This document shows, one piece after another, positions 1-12,100 of a stretch of DNA of 64,000 nucleotides. The DNA lies in assembly GCA_036785705.1 (NCBI GenBank), contig JAWUZG010000015.1, forward strand, positions 4,169,001-4,233,000, in the 5' to 3' direction. The notes below the pieces were generated by a model, which did no database searches, had not been told where the DNA came from, and was given only the letters and a program-made list of their open reading frames with translations. Both the position numbers and the translations under genes were made by a program. Within the stretch, counting starts at the first letter, position 1, and the number at the start of each line of letters is the position of its first letter. This stretch comes from Acanthornis magna (lineage: Eukaryota > Chordata > Aves > Passeriformes > Acanthizidae).

Positions 1-350
1 TCTGTGCTTTGATGCATTCAATACTTTTGTCAGATGTAATTATATCTGGGTAATGAGGAGATGAGTTCTGAGCTGATGTGAAATAGTTACAAGGTGTGTG
101 AGCTTGTCCCACACACAGAGACAGGAATTACAGGCTGAGGAATAAAAGTTTTCCTTGTCAGTGTGATCTGAGAGGTGTCAGAGGAGCAGCAGCTACCAAG
201 AACAGAACAAGCCAGGGCTGATTCAACCTGGCTCCAAATCCAGATGGCAGAAAGCACCTGGATCCTAACATTTGCTTAGAAGAAAGCTATACAAAAAAAT
301 AAAGGAGTACAGCACACAGATCCATTAAAAAAAAAAAAAAAAAAAAAAAA
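1..350 (+). repeat. possible 3' end of a retroposed transcript (left end outside window)
   Basis: An AATAAA hexamer at 298-303 is followed 24 bases later by an uninterrupted run of 24 A (327-350). That is the spacing of a cleaved and polyadenylated mRNA, so the segment could be the tail of a processed pseudogene or other retroposed RNA. A second AATAAA lies near 142. No reading frame in 1-326 is recognisable, and the 5' end and any left target-site duplication would lie outside the window. Poly(A)-tailed retrocopies are uncommon in birds because the dominant LINE, CR1, does not use poly(A). The alternative is a chance A-tract downstream of a chance hexamer. Confidence 0.3.
327..350 (+). repeat. 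poly(A) tract, 24 bases
   Basis: This is an uninterrupted run of 24 A, followed directly by a short GA repeat. It is the longest pure mononucleotide run I see in the window. Confidence 0.95.
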
Positions 351-3300
351 GAGAGAGAAGTTATTTTTAGAAGAAGCCCTAACTTAGTAAAAATCATCCA
401 CACTGCATTTAAGAAGCCTTTCCAGCAAAGTCAGGATGGGCTGGGATATATTGTCTGAATGCCCCAATTGCCCATCTCACCCCAAAAGTGCCTCCAAGGC
501 ACTGGGGTTGCACCAGCTTTACACAAGCAACTGAGAGCAAACTCACTCCATCCAAGTGAATGCCAGGCTGGGTTTTGTAGCTGTTTATTCTTTAATCCCC
601 CGGTTTTGTGTGAATTCTGCTGAAGGGGAAAGGGTGTGGAGGAGTCAGAGCTGGAGCTCCTAAAGGTGTAGCATCCAGCAGCTGCTCAGGAAATATCAGA
701 AATCCCCACGTCACCGGGCTGCGAAGGGCAGCAGGGGGAAGCACAAAAGCTGCTACCTATTCACTGCAGCCAAAGGTGTTTCCTTTAGCTCCTCTTTCCT
801 GAATGTCGGGGGAAGAGGTGGACGGAGCAGCCATAAAACCTGAGCTGGCAGCACGGTGCTCATTTTGGGAGCACTGCCCAGGGGAAAGGGAGCATTCACC
901 TTTCAGCACAGGGGGTGCACACTGACACCCCAGAGGGTTTGGAGAAGGTTTGGAGCATCTCTGCAGGGCTGGCACCCTGCCTGGGGGCACACACAGCTCT
1001 GGAGTCTTCCAATCTCCCTGCCCTGAGGGCTCCTGATGTTGCAATTGTGTGAATTTCCAGCATTTTGCTCATTTAGGAATTAGAGTCGTTCACTTCAGTG
1101 TGGCTTAAGCAGGTCGTGTCCTGCCCCTCTCTAAGAGAGGAAAAGTGGGAAGGGATTTACTAGAAAAGATGGTGAAGTCTTCAGCATGGTGTGACCTGAC
1201 CTCCCACCCATAGCACTGCTGCTGGCATGGGCTGAAGTGTGGCTGAGCAGCACTAGAAGGACACAAATCTTAAAAATAAAAGTTTCAATTGCAAGCAAAA
1301 TTCTCAGTATCTGCAGAAATCAAGTATTCTCAACAACAACAAAACGTGTGTGGATATTCGTATCATTCATTTCACATACACTTTATTTCACAGTAGTCAA
1401 ATTTCTCTCAAATCCCATTTTGCCTCCCCCAAACACCTCAGTGAAATAAAATCTTCAACCCACTTTGACTCCTGTTCTCTTAATTGGGGTAAATGTGGAA
1501 AATATGGTTTTATTAGGAGGTGTCTCAGCAGCATCTACGTCACTCACTGCAGTGAGTTCCCCAGAGTATGCTGAAACATGTTGGTACTGGGATGGAAGAA
1601 AGTTTTATGAAAAAGTAATTGTTTTTCCCAGCTGGCTTCACCCAAGTGCTGCCAAGATAAAGCTCCTCACTCACACACCTTGGCTCTTTGCCTGCACAAG
1701 GTCTCTAAAATATCCAGTGGGTGGAGAACAGGGGCTTTTCCTTTCCCACCAGCTGACCCACCATGGCCAAACCACTCCAGTTTGAAACTACTTTTAATTC
1801 CAAAGGCAATCCAGCTGATGACAAAATGGTTGTGGGAGCAATGCCGTACAGGGCACCTGGTGAGAGCTGGGAAAAAGCCAGGACAGGCCCCCAAAACACT
1901 TCCAGCACTGGGAAGAGCCCAGGGGAGCTGTGTGGGACACATCCAGGTTTTGTATGGGCACCCATGGTCTGCACCCTTCTCTGCCCACAGAGATGCCACA
2001 CCCCTGGTTTTAGGAAAGGTATTTGGTTTTAATTTTTTTCCCTTTGTTTAGACATTTCCAAGTGATCTGCTCCAGCCTCAGCTCACAGGCAGCCCAAGCC
2101 TCTGCCCCTGAAATCCATGGAAGGTTCTCCACTGGCTTTAATGAGGTTGGAGCAGCTCACCCATTATCATATCCACAGCTAGGTCACTTCAAAAGCAGCA
2201 TTGCAGGGCAGGGGTGATATTTCTCTGTAATGCTGGGCACTGGAAACACGGGTACCTCCTTGTTATATTGCTCTGTTGGAAATATTTATGGCAACATTTG
2301 AGGGAAGGATGGCTTCAGCCCTTCAGTTACTGGGAGCTGCTTTCTGTGCTTCAAGCCCAAGGCTTGAGGGTGCATCCAGAGCTAAATGATCAGAAGGAAA
2401 AAAGCAGGAATGGGAGGGGGTTTTTTTAAGTTTCAGTAGATGTAAATGTACTTCATTTTTCCTCAAATGTGTGCAGTTCTGATCAGGCTTACTAAAGCCC
2501 CTTGAGACCAAGGGTGTGGTAAATACAAACCAGAAAATGAAGGACTCTGTAGCTTCTGGGTCACTACCAAACACCTGTGGTCCCATCACACACCTTGCAC
2601 TGCAAGAAGACACAAGAGAACACACATGCTGGGTTTTCAGTCATTGATGATTGTATGAGTGTCTTTTTATTACAATCTGAATTAAAATGAATTATGATTC
2701 ATGGATATCAAAACTCTAGTAGCATGAAAAGGATTTTCTGCCCCTGTCCCAGCAGCAGGACATGGTTGGACTGTGTTGCTTCCCTGTTTCTCTTCCCTTC
2801 TTCTCCTCTTCCCTCCAGCCTCTGCAATCTCCCTCCAAGCGATGGCCTTCCTATCAAAATCTGCTCAGAGCCACCCCAGACACCTCACATCAGCAGCCAC
2901 GGACACCGAATGAAAAGTTTATGGTTTATGTAGGGACAGAGGGTTCAAGAAGGATATTGGCCCCTTTCCCAAGCTGGATGAAGTCAGGGAAAACTCGTCC
3001 CATCCCTCCAATGGGGTTTGTAACAACCTCTCATGAGCGTGGGCTGGGGCTGCCCCTGCCTGCTCCCTGACCCGACCTGTCCAGGGCCTGGTGTCCAGGC
3101 ACTTTGCTTTTCCTGGAGTGTGGAAGGGAGGATACGAAAGAGGATGTTACACAGTCAGGACAATAAATTTGTCTCTTGGCATCCTGCTTTGATAAGAAGA
3201 GGGGAAAAAAAAAAAAAACTAAACACAACACCATGACTAGAATTTTCAGGACAAACTGCCTGGCAACAGCTCCAAAAAGAGGAGGAAAGAACCCCAATGG

Positions 3301-5289
3301 CTCATTAAAATTAGGTAAAAAAAAATTAAAACCACACATCCTCAGAGCCAGCGAAAGCCCAAATGCTGGGCAGGACACAGCTGTGGAATGGCCCATCCTC
3401 CAGTGGGATAAATCCCTGAATAACACTGTGGGATCCTGGCAGCACAAACAACAGTAATTGGGGTGTCCTGGCTGTTAGAATCTGCTGTCTGTCCTGGCTG
3501 CTGGTTTCAGGAGAGAAAGTGGCCCTGGGTCAGTGCCCTGCCTTCCTGTGCCCCATCACTGCCACTCTGCAGAGCTGGGGTGGCAGCCAAAGAGCCGTGG
3601 GGTGGGAGCAGGAGGGCTCAGGAGTGTCCCAAAATTGGTGTGCATGGCTCTGGAGGAACAGGGGCTGGGGGAGAATTCCATGCCACCGAGGAGGTCACTG
3701 CTTGTGCTTGTGGGTGCTTTGAAGGCAGCGAGGGGCTGGCAGAGCCCGTGGGTACAGCAGAGTTGTGCGGGAGAGCCCCAAGGCTCTGCTGCTCCTGAGT
3801 CACCACCCTGCCTCCTCCTCCTCCTCCTCACCTGAGCAGCAAGGAACACTCCTGGCTGTCCAGGTCACTCTGAGCAGGCAGTGCCACATCACCCCAGCTC
3901 CGCCAGTGGCAGGCAGTGCCACGTCTCTCTCTCCGCAGGGCTGGGCACCGGTGGCTTTGCTTTGTCACTTGGCTTTCACCTGCAGGAGCCAAAAGCATTA
4001 GTAACCCACGGCAGGGAGCACAGGGCAATCTTCTGGCTTGGGCAACACACAGGCCTGCACCAAACAGCAGTGTCTGAGCTTGCATGGGCTGTCTCCGCTG
4101 GTTACCAAAAGCAGAGAGCAATCCTGCGTTAGAACAGCCCAAACAAACAAACACCGACTTTCTGTGGGGCTTTGCAGGTGAGCTGAGAGCAAACAGCAAT
4201 ACCTACGGCCAGCTGGACAGTAGTGTTGAATGAGATCTATTTTAAATATTAACTATGGGATTTAAAGCTTGCCACGCTGCTGCTATGAGGTTGGACTCAA
4301 AATGTCGTGGAAATGAAAATAATTGGGCTGCAGGTTGCTTCAACTATTAGGAACTAGTGGCAGGACAGTGAAAGATATGTTCAAAAGAAGAATTTCAGTG
4401 TGAGGCCTATGGCATAGCAAAAATTACTGGTTAGTCCTATGCTAATCAAAACATCACAGAGAGTCAAAATTTCATATGGAGAGGTAGCAGTGAAACCATG
4501 CTTAACTAAATAAGGATCAGCCACTGTTAGTGGAAGTCAGAGACAAATCCTGAAGTGACTGAATGAGTAAAGAGCAACTGTTTCCACTTGTATTGCCTGA
4601 GCATATTACTTTTTTTCAGACAAAAAAAAAGGGTTGGGTTTGTGTAAAAACTTAAAAAACCCAGCAATTTACATAGCTTTTTTTCTTGTTCAGAAAAAAG
4701 AAAAGAAAACTGCTGTCTGTCCTGTGTCTGAGCTGTCCATCCAACAGCCTGGGATGATTAACTAAGTCCACACCTTTCACAACAGAAAACAGCAGCATTC
4801 CCTGCCCTACTCTCCCTCCTCTCTCCCTCCCTAGGGAGATTAAATCATCAAAGCTCCACTGAAATGCTGTTTTCCAGGGATTCTGCAGGCAGGCTGGTCC
4901 TAAAGGTAAAGTGCATTGATAGGGACATATGGAAATTCAGAGAGTTTCACTTCCCCAACTCCCCTGCAGAAGCTGAATCTGTCACTTCCAGGGAGTCTCG
5001 TTGTGTCCCTAAGGGCACTGCTGGGAGACACAGCATCGTCCTGCAGTTTTGGCTGGAGTTACCCCCAGGAAATGCTCAGGGGATTTTTCCAGTATATTAT
5101 TGCTGATCCTGGACAGTTCCAAGTAGCAGTAAGGAGCCCAGGTGAGCCCCCCCAGGTCCTGCAAGGAGCCTGTCGAGCACTTCATCACCTGTGGGCTGAC
5201 TGAACACTTGTGGGGACACCTGGCAGCTCCTCACGACCTGCCTGGAAAAGTACAAACCTGAGATCTGTCACCTCTACTCTCCTGCGTGT
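351..5289. other. non-coding interval, nothing recognised
   Basis: The interval is mixed in composition with low CpG. Open frames are short (the longest is 138 codons, 3031-3447 minus), overlap on both strands, and show no domain. Minor features are an A14 run at 3205-3218 and a CCT microsatellite at 3811-3829. I see no RNA gene and no repeat family that I can name. Confidence 0.6.
3811..3829 (+). repeat. (CCT)n microsatellite
   Basis: About six perfect CCT/TCC units are present. No coding frame depends on them. Confidence 0.85.
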
Positions 5290-5700
5290 CTAATGACCTG
5301 CCCAGGTATTGCATGGCCCTGCTGGGAGTCCTGGCAAGCCCTTGAGACGTCTGCTCCTCCACGGCTGCTCGGGCTGCAGGCTCCCGGGGTTGTGTAACGC
5401 AATAAAAGCCATCCCAGAACAGCGTGTGTCCGATACACCTGGATCGGTTTGCAAAACAGGTGTGTTTTTGGCTGGGCAGGGTGGGTCTGGCTGCACCTCG
5501 CACGTCGGGTGGCATCAAAGGAGGCACGGGGTTGAAAGTGGGTGAAGGAGACAAAAGGCAGGGCTGGGAGGGAAGCTTGGGTGGAGGAGGAGAAGCGGGA
5601 GAGGTGGCGGAGGAGAGGCTGGAGTGTGGGTCGTGGTGACGCTGCAGCAGCGCCGAGGGAATTACCCCGGAGTGCGTGGGGAGAGGAAGGCAAGAGCTGT
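5290..5700. other. isolated CpG-richer patch
   Basis: Roughly twenty CpG dinucleotides occur in about 400 bases, well above the flanks. Frames of up to 182 codons run through it (5274-5822 minus), as GC-rich DNA tends to give because stop codons are AT-rich. No initiator, splice pattern or protein family is recognised. It could be a small orphan CpG island or a GC-rich relic. Confidence 0.35.
5561..5581 (+). other. potential G-quadruplex motif
   Basis: Four GGG tracts are separated by loops of 2, 1 and 6 bases (CT, A, AAGCTT), which fits the G3+N1-7 rule. It lies inside the CpG-richer patch. Folding is a prediction from the motif only. Confidence 0.5.
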
Positions 5701-6119
5701 GCCAGAGAGGAGCCTTTATTGGATGCGCAGGATGAATGTGCCACCCGTGGCCTGGGTGTGCTCAGCCACCCAGAGCTTGGCTCTCCACCACTGGGAGATT
5801 CCCTGAGCCTAAAGGTGCCCAAAGCACCTCAGAACCCTGCACCTCCTATCACCCAGACCCTCCCCAAAAGTTCATTTTCCAGCTTTTTTCCCCAGGCTTG
5901 TTTTCCCTGGCCATGCTCTTTGGGAAAGGCAGCAGCTCTCTGTCCTTTTTGATGTGACAGAGGCAGCCTGAGCATGGACAGGGCACACCTGGGACCTGTC
6001 TGGGTGTGAGAGGTTGGCAGGAGGCAAAGGAAGGAGCCAAGGGCTGGCACTGCCTGCTTCCACCCCGAGAGGAGAAGGAGCTCTTCCGCACCCAGCGTAT
6101 CCCATCACCCCAACACTGA

Positions 6120-6600
6120 CTTGTCCAGACCAGTCGGTGGCCTCTGTACAGCAATTAAACTTTGCTGGAATGGTAAAGTCAGTCTCTATAAATCCAGATC
6201 CAAACCGAGTATTTTTTATGATGGAGGCCACAGCTTAATATAATTAACTGTGACTTACATGCTGGTTACTCTGGTGTGATGTCAGCTTCTCCACACTGTT
6301 TATTTTAATTAAAACAGAAATTGTAGGTCTTGAGTGCTGGTAATTACAGCCCGTGGACTCAATTTGCCAAAGCCCCTAATTAACCTGTTATGTGTCTACC
6401 TGACTTGAGGTGTTAGTTGAAACATGACTGGTGCAGTGGCATTATGTTGTCTGCAGTGATGGAAATACAGTAGGAAGACATGACAGGCTCTGTGATGGGG
6501 GATCCATATTTTAAGCTATTCTGCATGACATTCCTTTCACTTTTATGTAGATTACCAGTTTCCTACAGGAGACTTTGTAAGTGATAGATTAGCTGAGAAA
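6120..6600. promoter_or_regulatory. enhancer-like block with a TAATTA cluster
   Basis: The block is AT-rich, non-repetitive and without open frames. Four TAATTA cores lie within about 140 bases (6241-6246, 6306-6311 inside TTAATTAA, 6341-6346, 6377-6382). TAATTA is the preferred site of many Antp-, LHX- and paired-type homeodomain proteins. At random, about 0.03-0.1 such cores would be expected in that span. The texture resembles vertebrate conserved non-coding elements, but conservation cannot be tested here. A regulatory role is inference. Confidence 0.4.
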
Positions 6601-6609
6601 ATGGGTTTG

Positions 6610-9094
6610 ATGAGGAGTAGCCCTTTTCCAGACTAATTGTCTCCTGTAAGTGCTCAGGAGGGTTTGTAAATCTGGGACCTTTGTGGTGGCAGATTGCAGC
6701 AGGACAGGGTGTGCCCCTGTAAGGATGTCTTTCCCTCTGGAGAAAGGCCAGTCATCTTTCACCTTAATGCTTACAAATACTTCTGCCTGTCCTTGTCAGC
6801 TCCCTCTGCCTCAAGACACTTTAAAATGCAAGTACTTCTCTTCCCAGCTCAGCCACAAACTCCTGTCATTCCAGTCCCTCGAATTTCCCATCCAGATCCT
6901 GTTGTCATGTTTATGGTATTCATCCCCCCATAAAGGCTCTGCATATTCCCTTGTTTCTGCATCTCCATAGCTACTCTGATTCCGCCTTTCTGGACCTGTG
7001 TGGACCAGCCAGAGGTTTCACCACTACTGCAGGAGGGAGTCCTGTCATTGCCCACAGTGGGATCAGGGCCTGGAGAGAGATGTGCTCCTTGGCTTTCCCC
7101 ATACCCAAAAACCACAGCTGTCCAAAAGCTTGGAGCTGCACTGGCTACAAAGAACATTAATTTAACCTGTAAAATAAATGCTTCCAAGTGGAGCTGCTTT
7201 GCACAGATCAGTCTCTACACAATTTGAATCTGTGGTTTTGAGGCAAAATATACAACAGGTACAAATTAGGCAGCTCTCTGCTTAGATTTGCCATTTCATT
7301 GGCTTTTCTTATAAATTTTCCCCCCTGCTCATTTCTGTCCTTTGCATGCAGTGATTTTGCATTTAACTTGCACATGAATGATTATTGCAACAATGCAAAT
7401 ATACATGCAAGACCAATATATAAGGTGGTTTCTTATGGGCCTTGATGTACCCACCCATCTTCAAGAATCTTTGGGTTGGGTGAAAATTTTCCTCTATTCT
7501 CGAACTATTAAAAGAAGGCAACCTGTTCTTTTAGGTACAAATGCGAGCCATGGTACTCTCTTTTAATTGGGTGACATAAAAAAATGCAAGAATTTAATTT
7601 ATGGGCCATATATTTGAAAAGAGGAGATACTCTAAGTCCGGTTTATACCAGAGAGATAAAGATGTGAAATTCCATAGGCTGCTCCTCCCTTCAGTTAGAA
7701 GTCAATGATGTAGGATATCCAGGTTCTCTTAACCATTTTAAGCACTTTGTTCGCTACAGATTGCCCTTGCATTCTGTGGGGAGAGGGAGTGTATTCCATG
7801 TAACCTGTCATCATTCAAAGCTGTATTAGTCCATTAGTCCATGAGAAGAGAGCTGGGGGAAGGAGAAGGGGATGGAGGGAAAGGTACACTGAGCGTGCAC
7901 GATACGTGTTAGCCAACATCCCACAACACATTAATCTTCACTGGCGAGGAGAGACAGGCCAACTCCTTGGGGCTCCACCACTCTAACCCTCTCCTCCTCA
8001 TTCATGAAGATGAATGCCCTTGGACTGATCAGCCATCATGTTCTCTTTATGCATGTGCCAGATGTTGTCTTGTAAGTCAGCCAGAGAGAAACCTTCTCCG
8101 CGGCGAGCAAACAGGAGCCAGCAGCAGCAACTTTCCCACAGGTGTGCCTTCCATCCGTCTGTCCATCCTGTTCCATCCCCTGTGCTCCCGTGCCATGAGC
8201 TGGCAGGTCATCCATCCTCACCCGCTGGGCGGAGCCGGGCTGGAGGAGCCCTGTTCCCATGGAGATCGCTACTGCTTCCCCATAAGGTGTAAATGAAAGG
8301 GTTTTCCTAAATCCGTTGCCCAGGAGCATCTCACGCAAGGCTGATGAGGAAACAGTGAAGAATAAAATGGGTGTGGAGTTTTCTGGAGCTTGAGGAACAA
8401 GCTGTGACAGTGCATTGCCTGGCACGGCCTTGTGCTTGCTTTCCCTCTTCCTCCCTCCCAGAGGTCGGACTGTGCTGACCTCAGATAACCCAGCAAAGTG
8501 CCCAGTGCCACATTAGCCTCACTAATCCTGGAAGATGCCGAGCAGGAGCTGCTTTTCCAAGCTGTGAGGCTGTTCAGAGGCAGGGGCTGCTTTGGAGCAC
8601 ACTTACACTGATTTCCCCTGCCCTCTCTCTCTTCCTTTCATCCCCATGGACTCAGTGCCCTCTGATTTTGGCGCAGCAATGGCCAGAGCAGGGAAGCAAA
8701 TCCTGCAGATGAAGTCCCAGAGAACTGTAAGGCTGGACTGCCCCAGCGCCTGCAAGTCTGAACAGAGCCTGATCCATGCATCCTATCGGTCACTGCCTCC
8801 TCCCACCCCGAGACTCTGAATTCCCAGCAAGGACAGCCAAATCCAAGATAAAACATAGAATTAAAGAGAGATTAAGTTTGTTTCAACAACAAACTTTAAA
8901 CTGTTGGTAATAGGCATGAGTCTTCTTGTAGAGAAGGAGTGGAATCTCTTTTCCCTTGGAAAACAACTGCCAAGTTCCCACCCAAGCCCTCCAGAACCTT
9001 GGCCTATATTGTTTCATATATTAGAAATTATTCTAGGTAATTATATTGCTGTTGAATTAAAGGAGATACAGAAATGGCAACACTAATTCTTTTT
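6610..9094. other. non-coding interval, nothing recognised
   Basis: Part of this interval (about 7270-7620) is AT-rich with an octamer ATGCAAAT at 7393-7400 and could be regulatory, but a single octamer is expected by chance. About 8080-8280 is somewhat richer in GC. The longest frame is 129 codons (8036-8425 minus) and resembles nothing I know. Confidence 0.55.
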
Positions 9095-9108
9095 TTATTA
9101 TTATTATT
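9095..9108 (+). repeat. short (TTA)n microsatellite
   Basis: Between four and five TTA units follow a run of T. Confidence 0.8.
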
Positions 9109-12100
9109 GCTGACAGTTGCAAGCTTCTCACTAGAGTGGGAAGCTCAGAGTGCCTTAAGGTGACGTAAATGAAAGAAAGACCCATGGGCCCTCAGCATTA
9201 TTTTACGTCTTGAAGAAATACCCAGGAAACACAATTAGCAGAATGCAGTTGGATCATTTATAACAGAAAACCCAGCAGATTCATCACAGCGGCCAGTTCC
9301 AGCTGTTTGCAGCATACAGGGTTAACTGAAGGCTTTCTCCCGCAGTGCTGGGGGACATTGCTTGACAGGATGGTGTGTTAATCTTCCCAGGATATGCACG
9401 GAAATCGCTGGGCAGGTCTTCATGAACTGGATCAATCCGAGAGCAGCCTCAGAGCTGGCTGCTCCTTCTGGCTGCTGTTCAGAAACACACATGCCAGGGA
9501 GGGATAACTCCATCCTGAGCTGCTGTGCATCAGTGCATCAGCTTGTAGACATGTGCTAGACAGCTTGAGGAGGAGACTGCCATGAATCAGCCCTGTGAAA
9601 GGGGTTGTGTTTTCTAAACGGGAGCAAACTGCTCCAGGCGCAGATTTAAGACCAGAAGACCAGAAATATGTATTCTTCTCATTTATCTCTGAGCCCCAGA
9701 GTTTTCCCACAGATCTCCCCACCTGCAGGTGCAAGTGCCCGGGCTGGAACCTCCTCCTGGTTGGGCAATTGGGTCAGTAACACCATTGCTCAACCACAGA
9801 GGTCCACTGCACTCTGACAGAGACCAGGTGAGCTCTGGGATCCCTGCAGTCCCAGGTTACAGGTCAGGAGTCAACAAACCAACATATTTAGGGTGCAAGT
9901 TCGTGGCAGCAGGGACCGTTGTTTTGTTCTGTCTTTGGACGCTGTCCTGCCCGTGGGGCCATGGCTCCAGGTTAGGGCCCTGCAATGCCACACTAATACA
10001 GTGAAATTAAATAATAAATTAGCAGCAATAGCCGTAGTAATTAGCACTTGCTTTGACTTGTTGCCACGGACCCACCAGCCACAAACATTAGTCAGGGTTT
10101 GTGATCATGTCTTCCAAACTGCAATTGCTTGCAAAACACCTACTGTGTCTTCACACATGGAAAAGGGGGGAAAAGTCGTAAAAACAGTTGTCTACAACAG
10201 ATCTCATCACCCAGATCCTTCTGGGTTGGCAGTGTTTTCCTCTAGCTGTAAAAAGTCTCTCCCCATTCAGGTTCCATCAGATGCCTGAGTGCTGATCTCT
10301 GCCAGGTAAGGTCCTACTCTGCATCTCCTGTGGGGAAGCAAAGGAGGGATGATGCTCAGCTGGATTTCTTCTGTCTGCCATTGAGTATCAGCCACAGCAT
10401 GAGTTAAAATTGGGGCATAATAGGATAAATGAAAGGGAGTGATTGAGAAGATGTGGGCGACGTGACAGACAAGCAAGCTCCTTGCATGTTGATGAGAGCG
10501 GCATTATCCAGGCGATGGTTGATTTCTTTTTGTCTTGTTTAAAGGGGCAGCATCTTTGAGAAGCCTGGATTTCTTAAAGGATAATAGTTATAGTGCAGAA
10601 AAATCCCATGTCTTCCCAGTGATTCAATTCTACATTCATTTAACCCAAAAAAACCCAGGAGGCAAATTAAAACAAACATTTTCAAACTCAATCCAGTATG
10701 GGACAGGAAACCTTCATAGGAGTTGTCAGCCTAACACACAAAGAATGGGTCTTTGAAAAATGGGAACCTGTTGTGAAACAAGCTGATATTTCAGTGAGGT
10801 TTCAATAATCCAGAGCATCACAACAATAGAAAGTCTGCCAGCACTCAAGGACTCCATGTGAGAAAGCCTCTTGCAGCCTCTGTGTTCATCTTTCATCATA
10901 GGTGCTTGCTAACGCCATCACACCGTTCTGCTTTTATAGTCTATGCTTTATACACATGCATTATTCCCAGGCATTTACTGCAGCCCTGCAATTTGGGGAA
11001 GTACAGAACACGGAGCTCCATAGAAGGAAAATGCGTAGATGGATTTGAAAGCAATCCTTGCTGAAGGAGCCTTAAGGCCTAGGTGTGTTTACAACCTTGA
11101 CAAAGTTACCGAAAGATGAAAGAGAAGGCACAGGAAAACATATAATTAAAGTAGCTTGATGTTACTGTGCACTTATAAACTCAGAATGAATATGGAGAGC
11201 TTTTATCACGAGAGGTGCTGCTCTGCTTTCACCAACTTTCCCATACAGAGGTCATTCAGGCACAGAAAGGCCAAAAAGAGACATTAAGACAGCTTCTAAA
11301 CAAGGCGTAACTCGAAGAGGATTCCCATCAAAGGTAGTTTGGAATGAGCAGCAATAATGAACAATTTGGTTATGAAACAGAATACTCTGGAGGCCGTTTA
11401 AAGAAGGTAGCCCAGGTCAAAGCTGTTGTGATGGGAAAGAATTTTTAAATTGTTCCAGGTTTAAGGGGACCCAATGTTCCTTCTGACTGAGGAATCAGTT
11501 CCAGCTGGAGATGGGCCAGCTTAGGATCTATGAAGAGATACCAACTCAGATTCCAAGGCAGGATAGGAGCTGGTAGGTACAATTAGACTTCTCATGCCTT
11601 TTATCTATGATCTTGATAGTGAGAGCAACCCAAAACAGATAACTCTGATGTAGATAGACACAGCCATTCCACAAGCACTGAGGGACAATTCCTCGATTTG
11701 AGGTTCTGGCGTGAGTTGTAGTAACCATCAGTGAGAGAGAACAACATTAATCAGGGTGATGTTCACAAAGTCACAGTGTCAAACACAGCTGCTGCTGTTA
11801 CCAGAGTGAGGATCTGCTCTGCAGTATGTTGGAAGGAGCCCAGTACACATCACAGGCTGTACTGTACTCCACTGCTACTACTGGGAGTTAATTCTCTCTC
11901 AAGCCCGGAGTAGCAGTGTGGCAGCACTGTGCCCATAAGGAGGGAAAGGAAAATAACATTGATCCAGCAGCAGGACACCCTGCAGCTCTCTGTGCAGAAA
12001 AGACTGCACCTCACACATTGCTGGCACCTCATAAACCTGTGCCAGCCTCATGGGAAGGTCCTTCACAGACATCCACAGCTGTTATCCTTCTGCATGGGAT

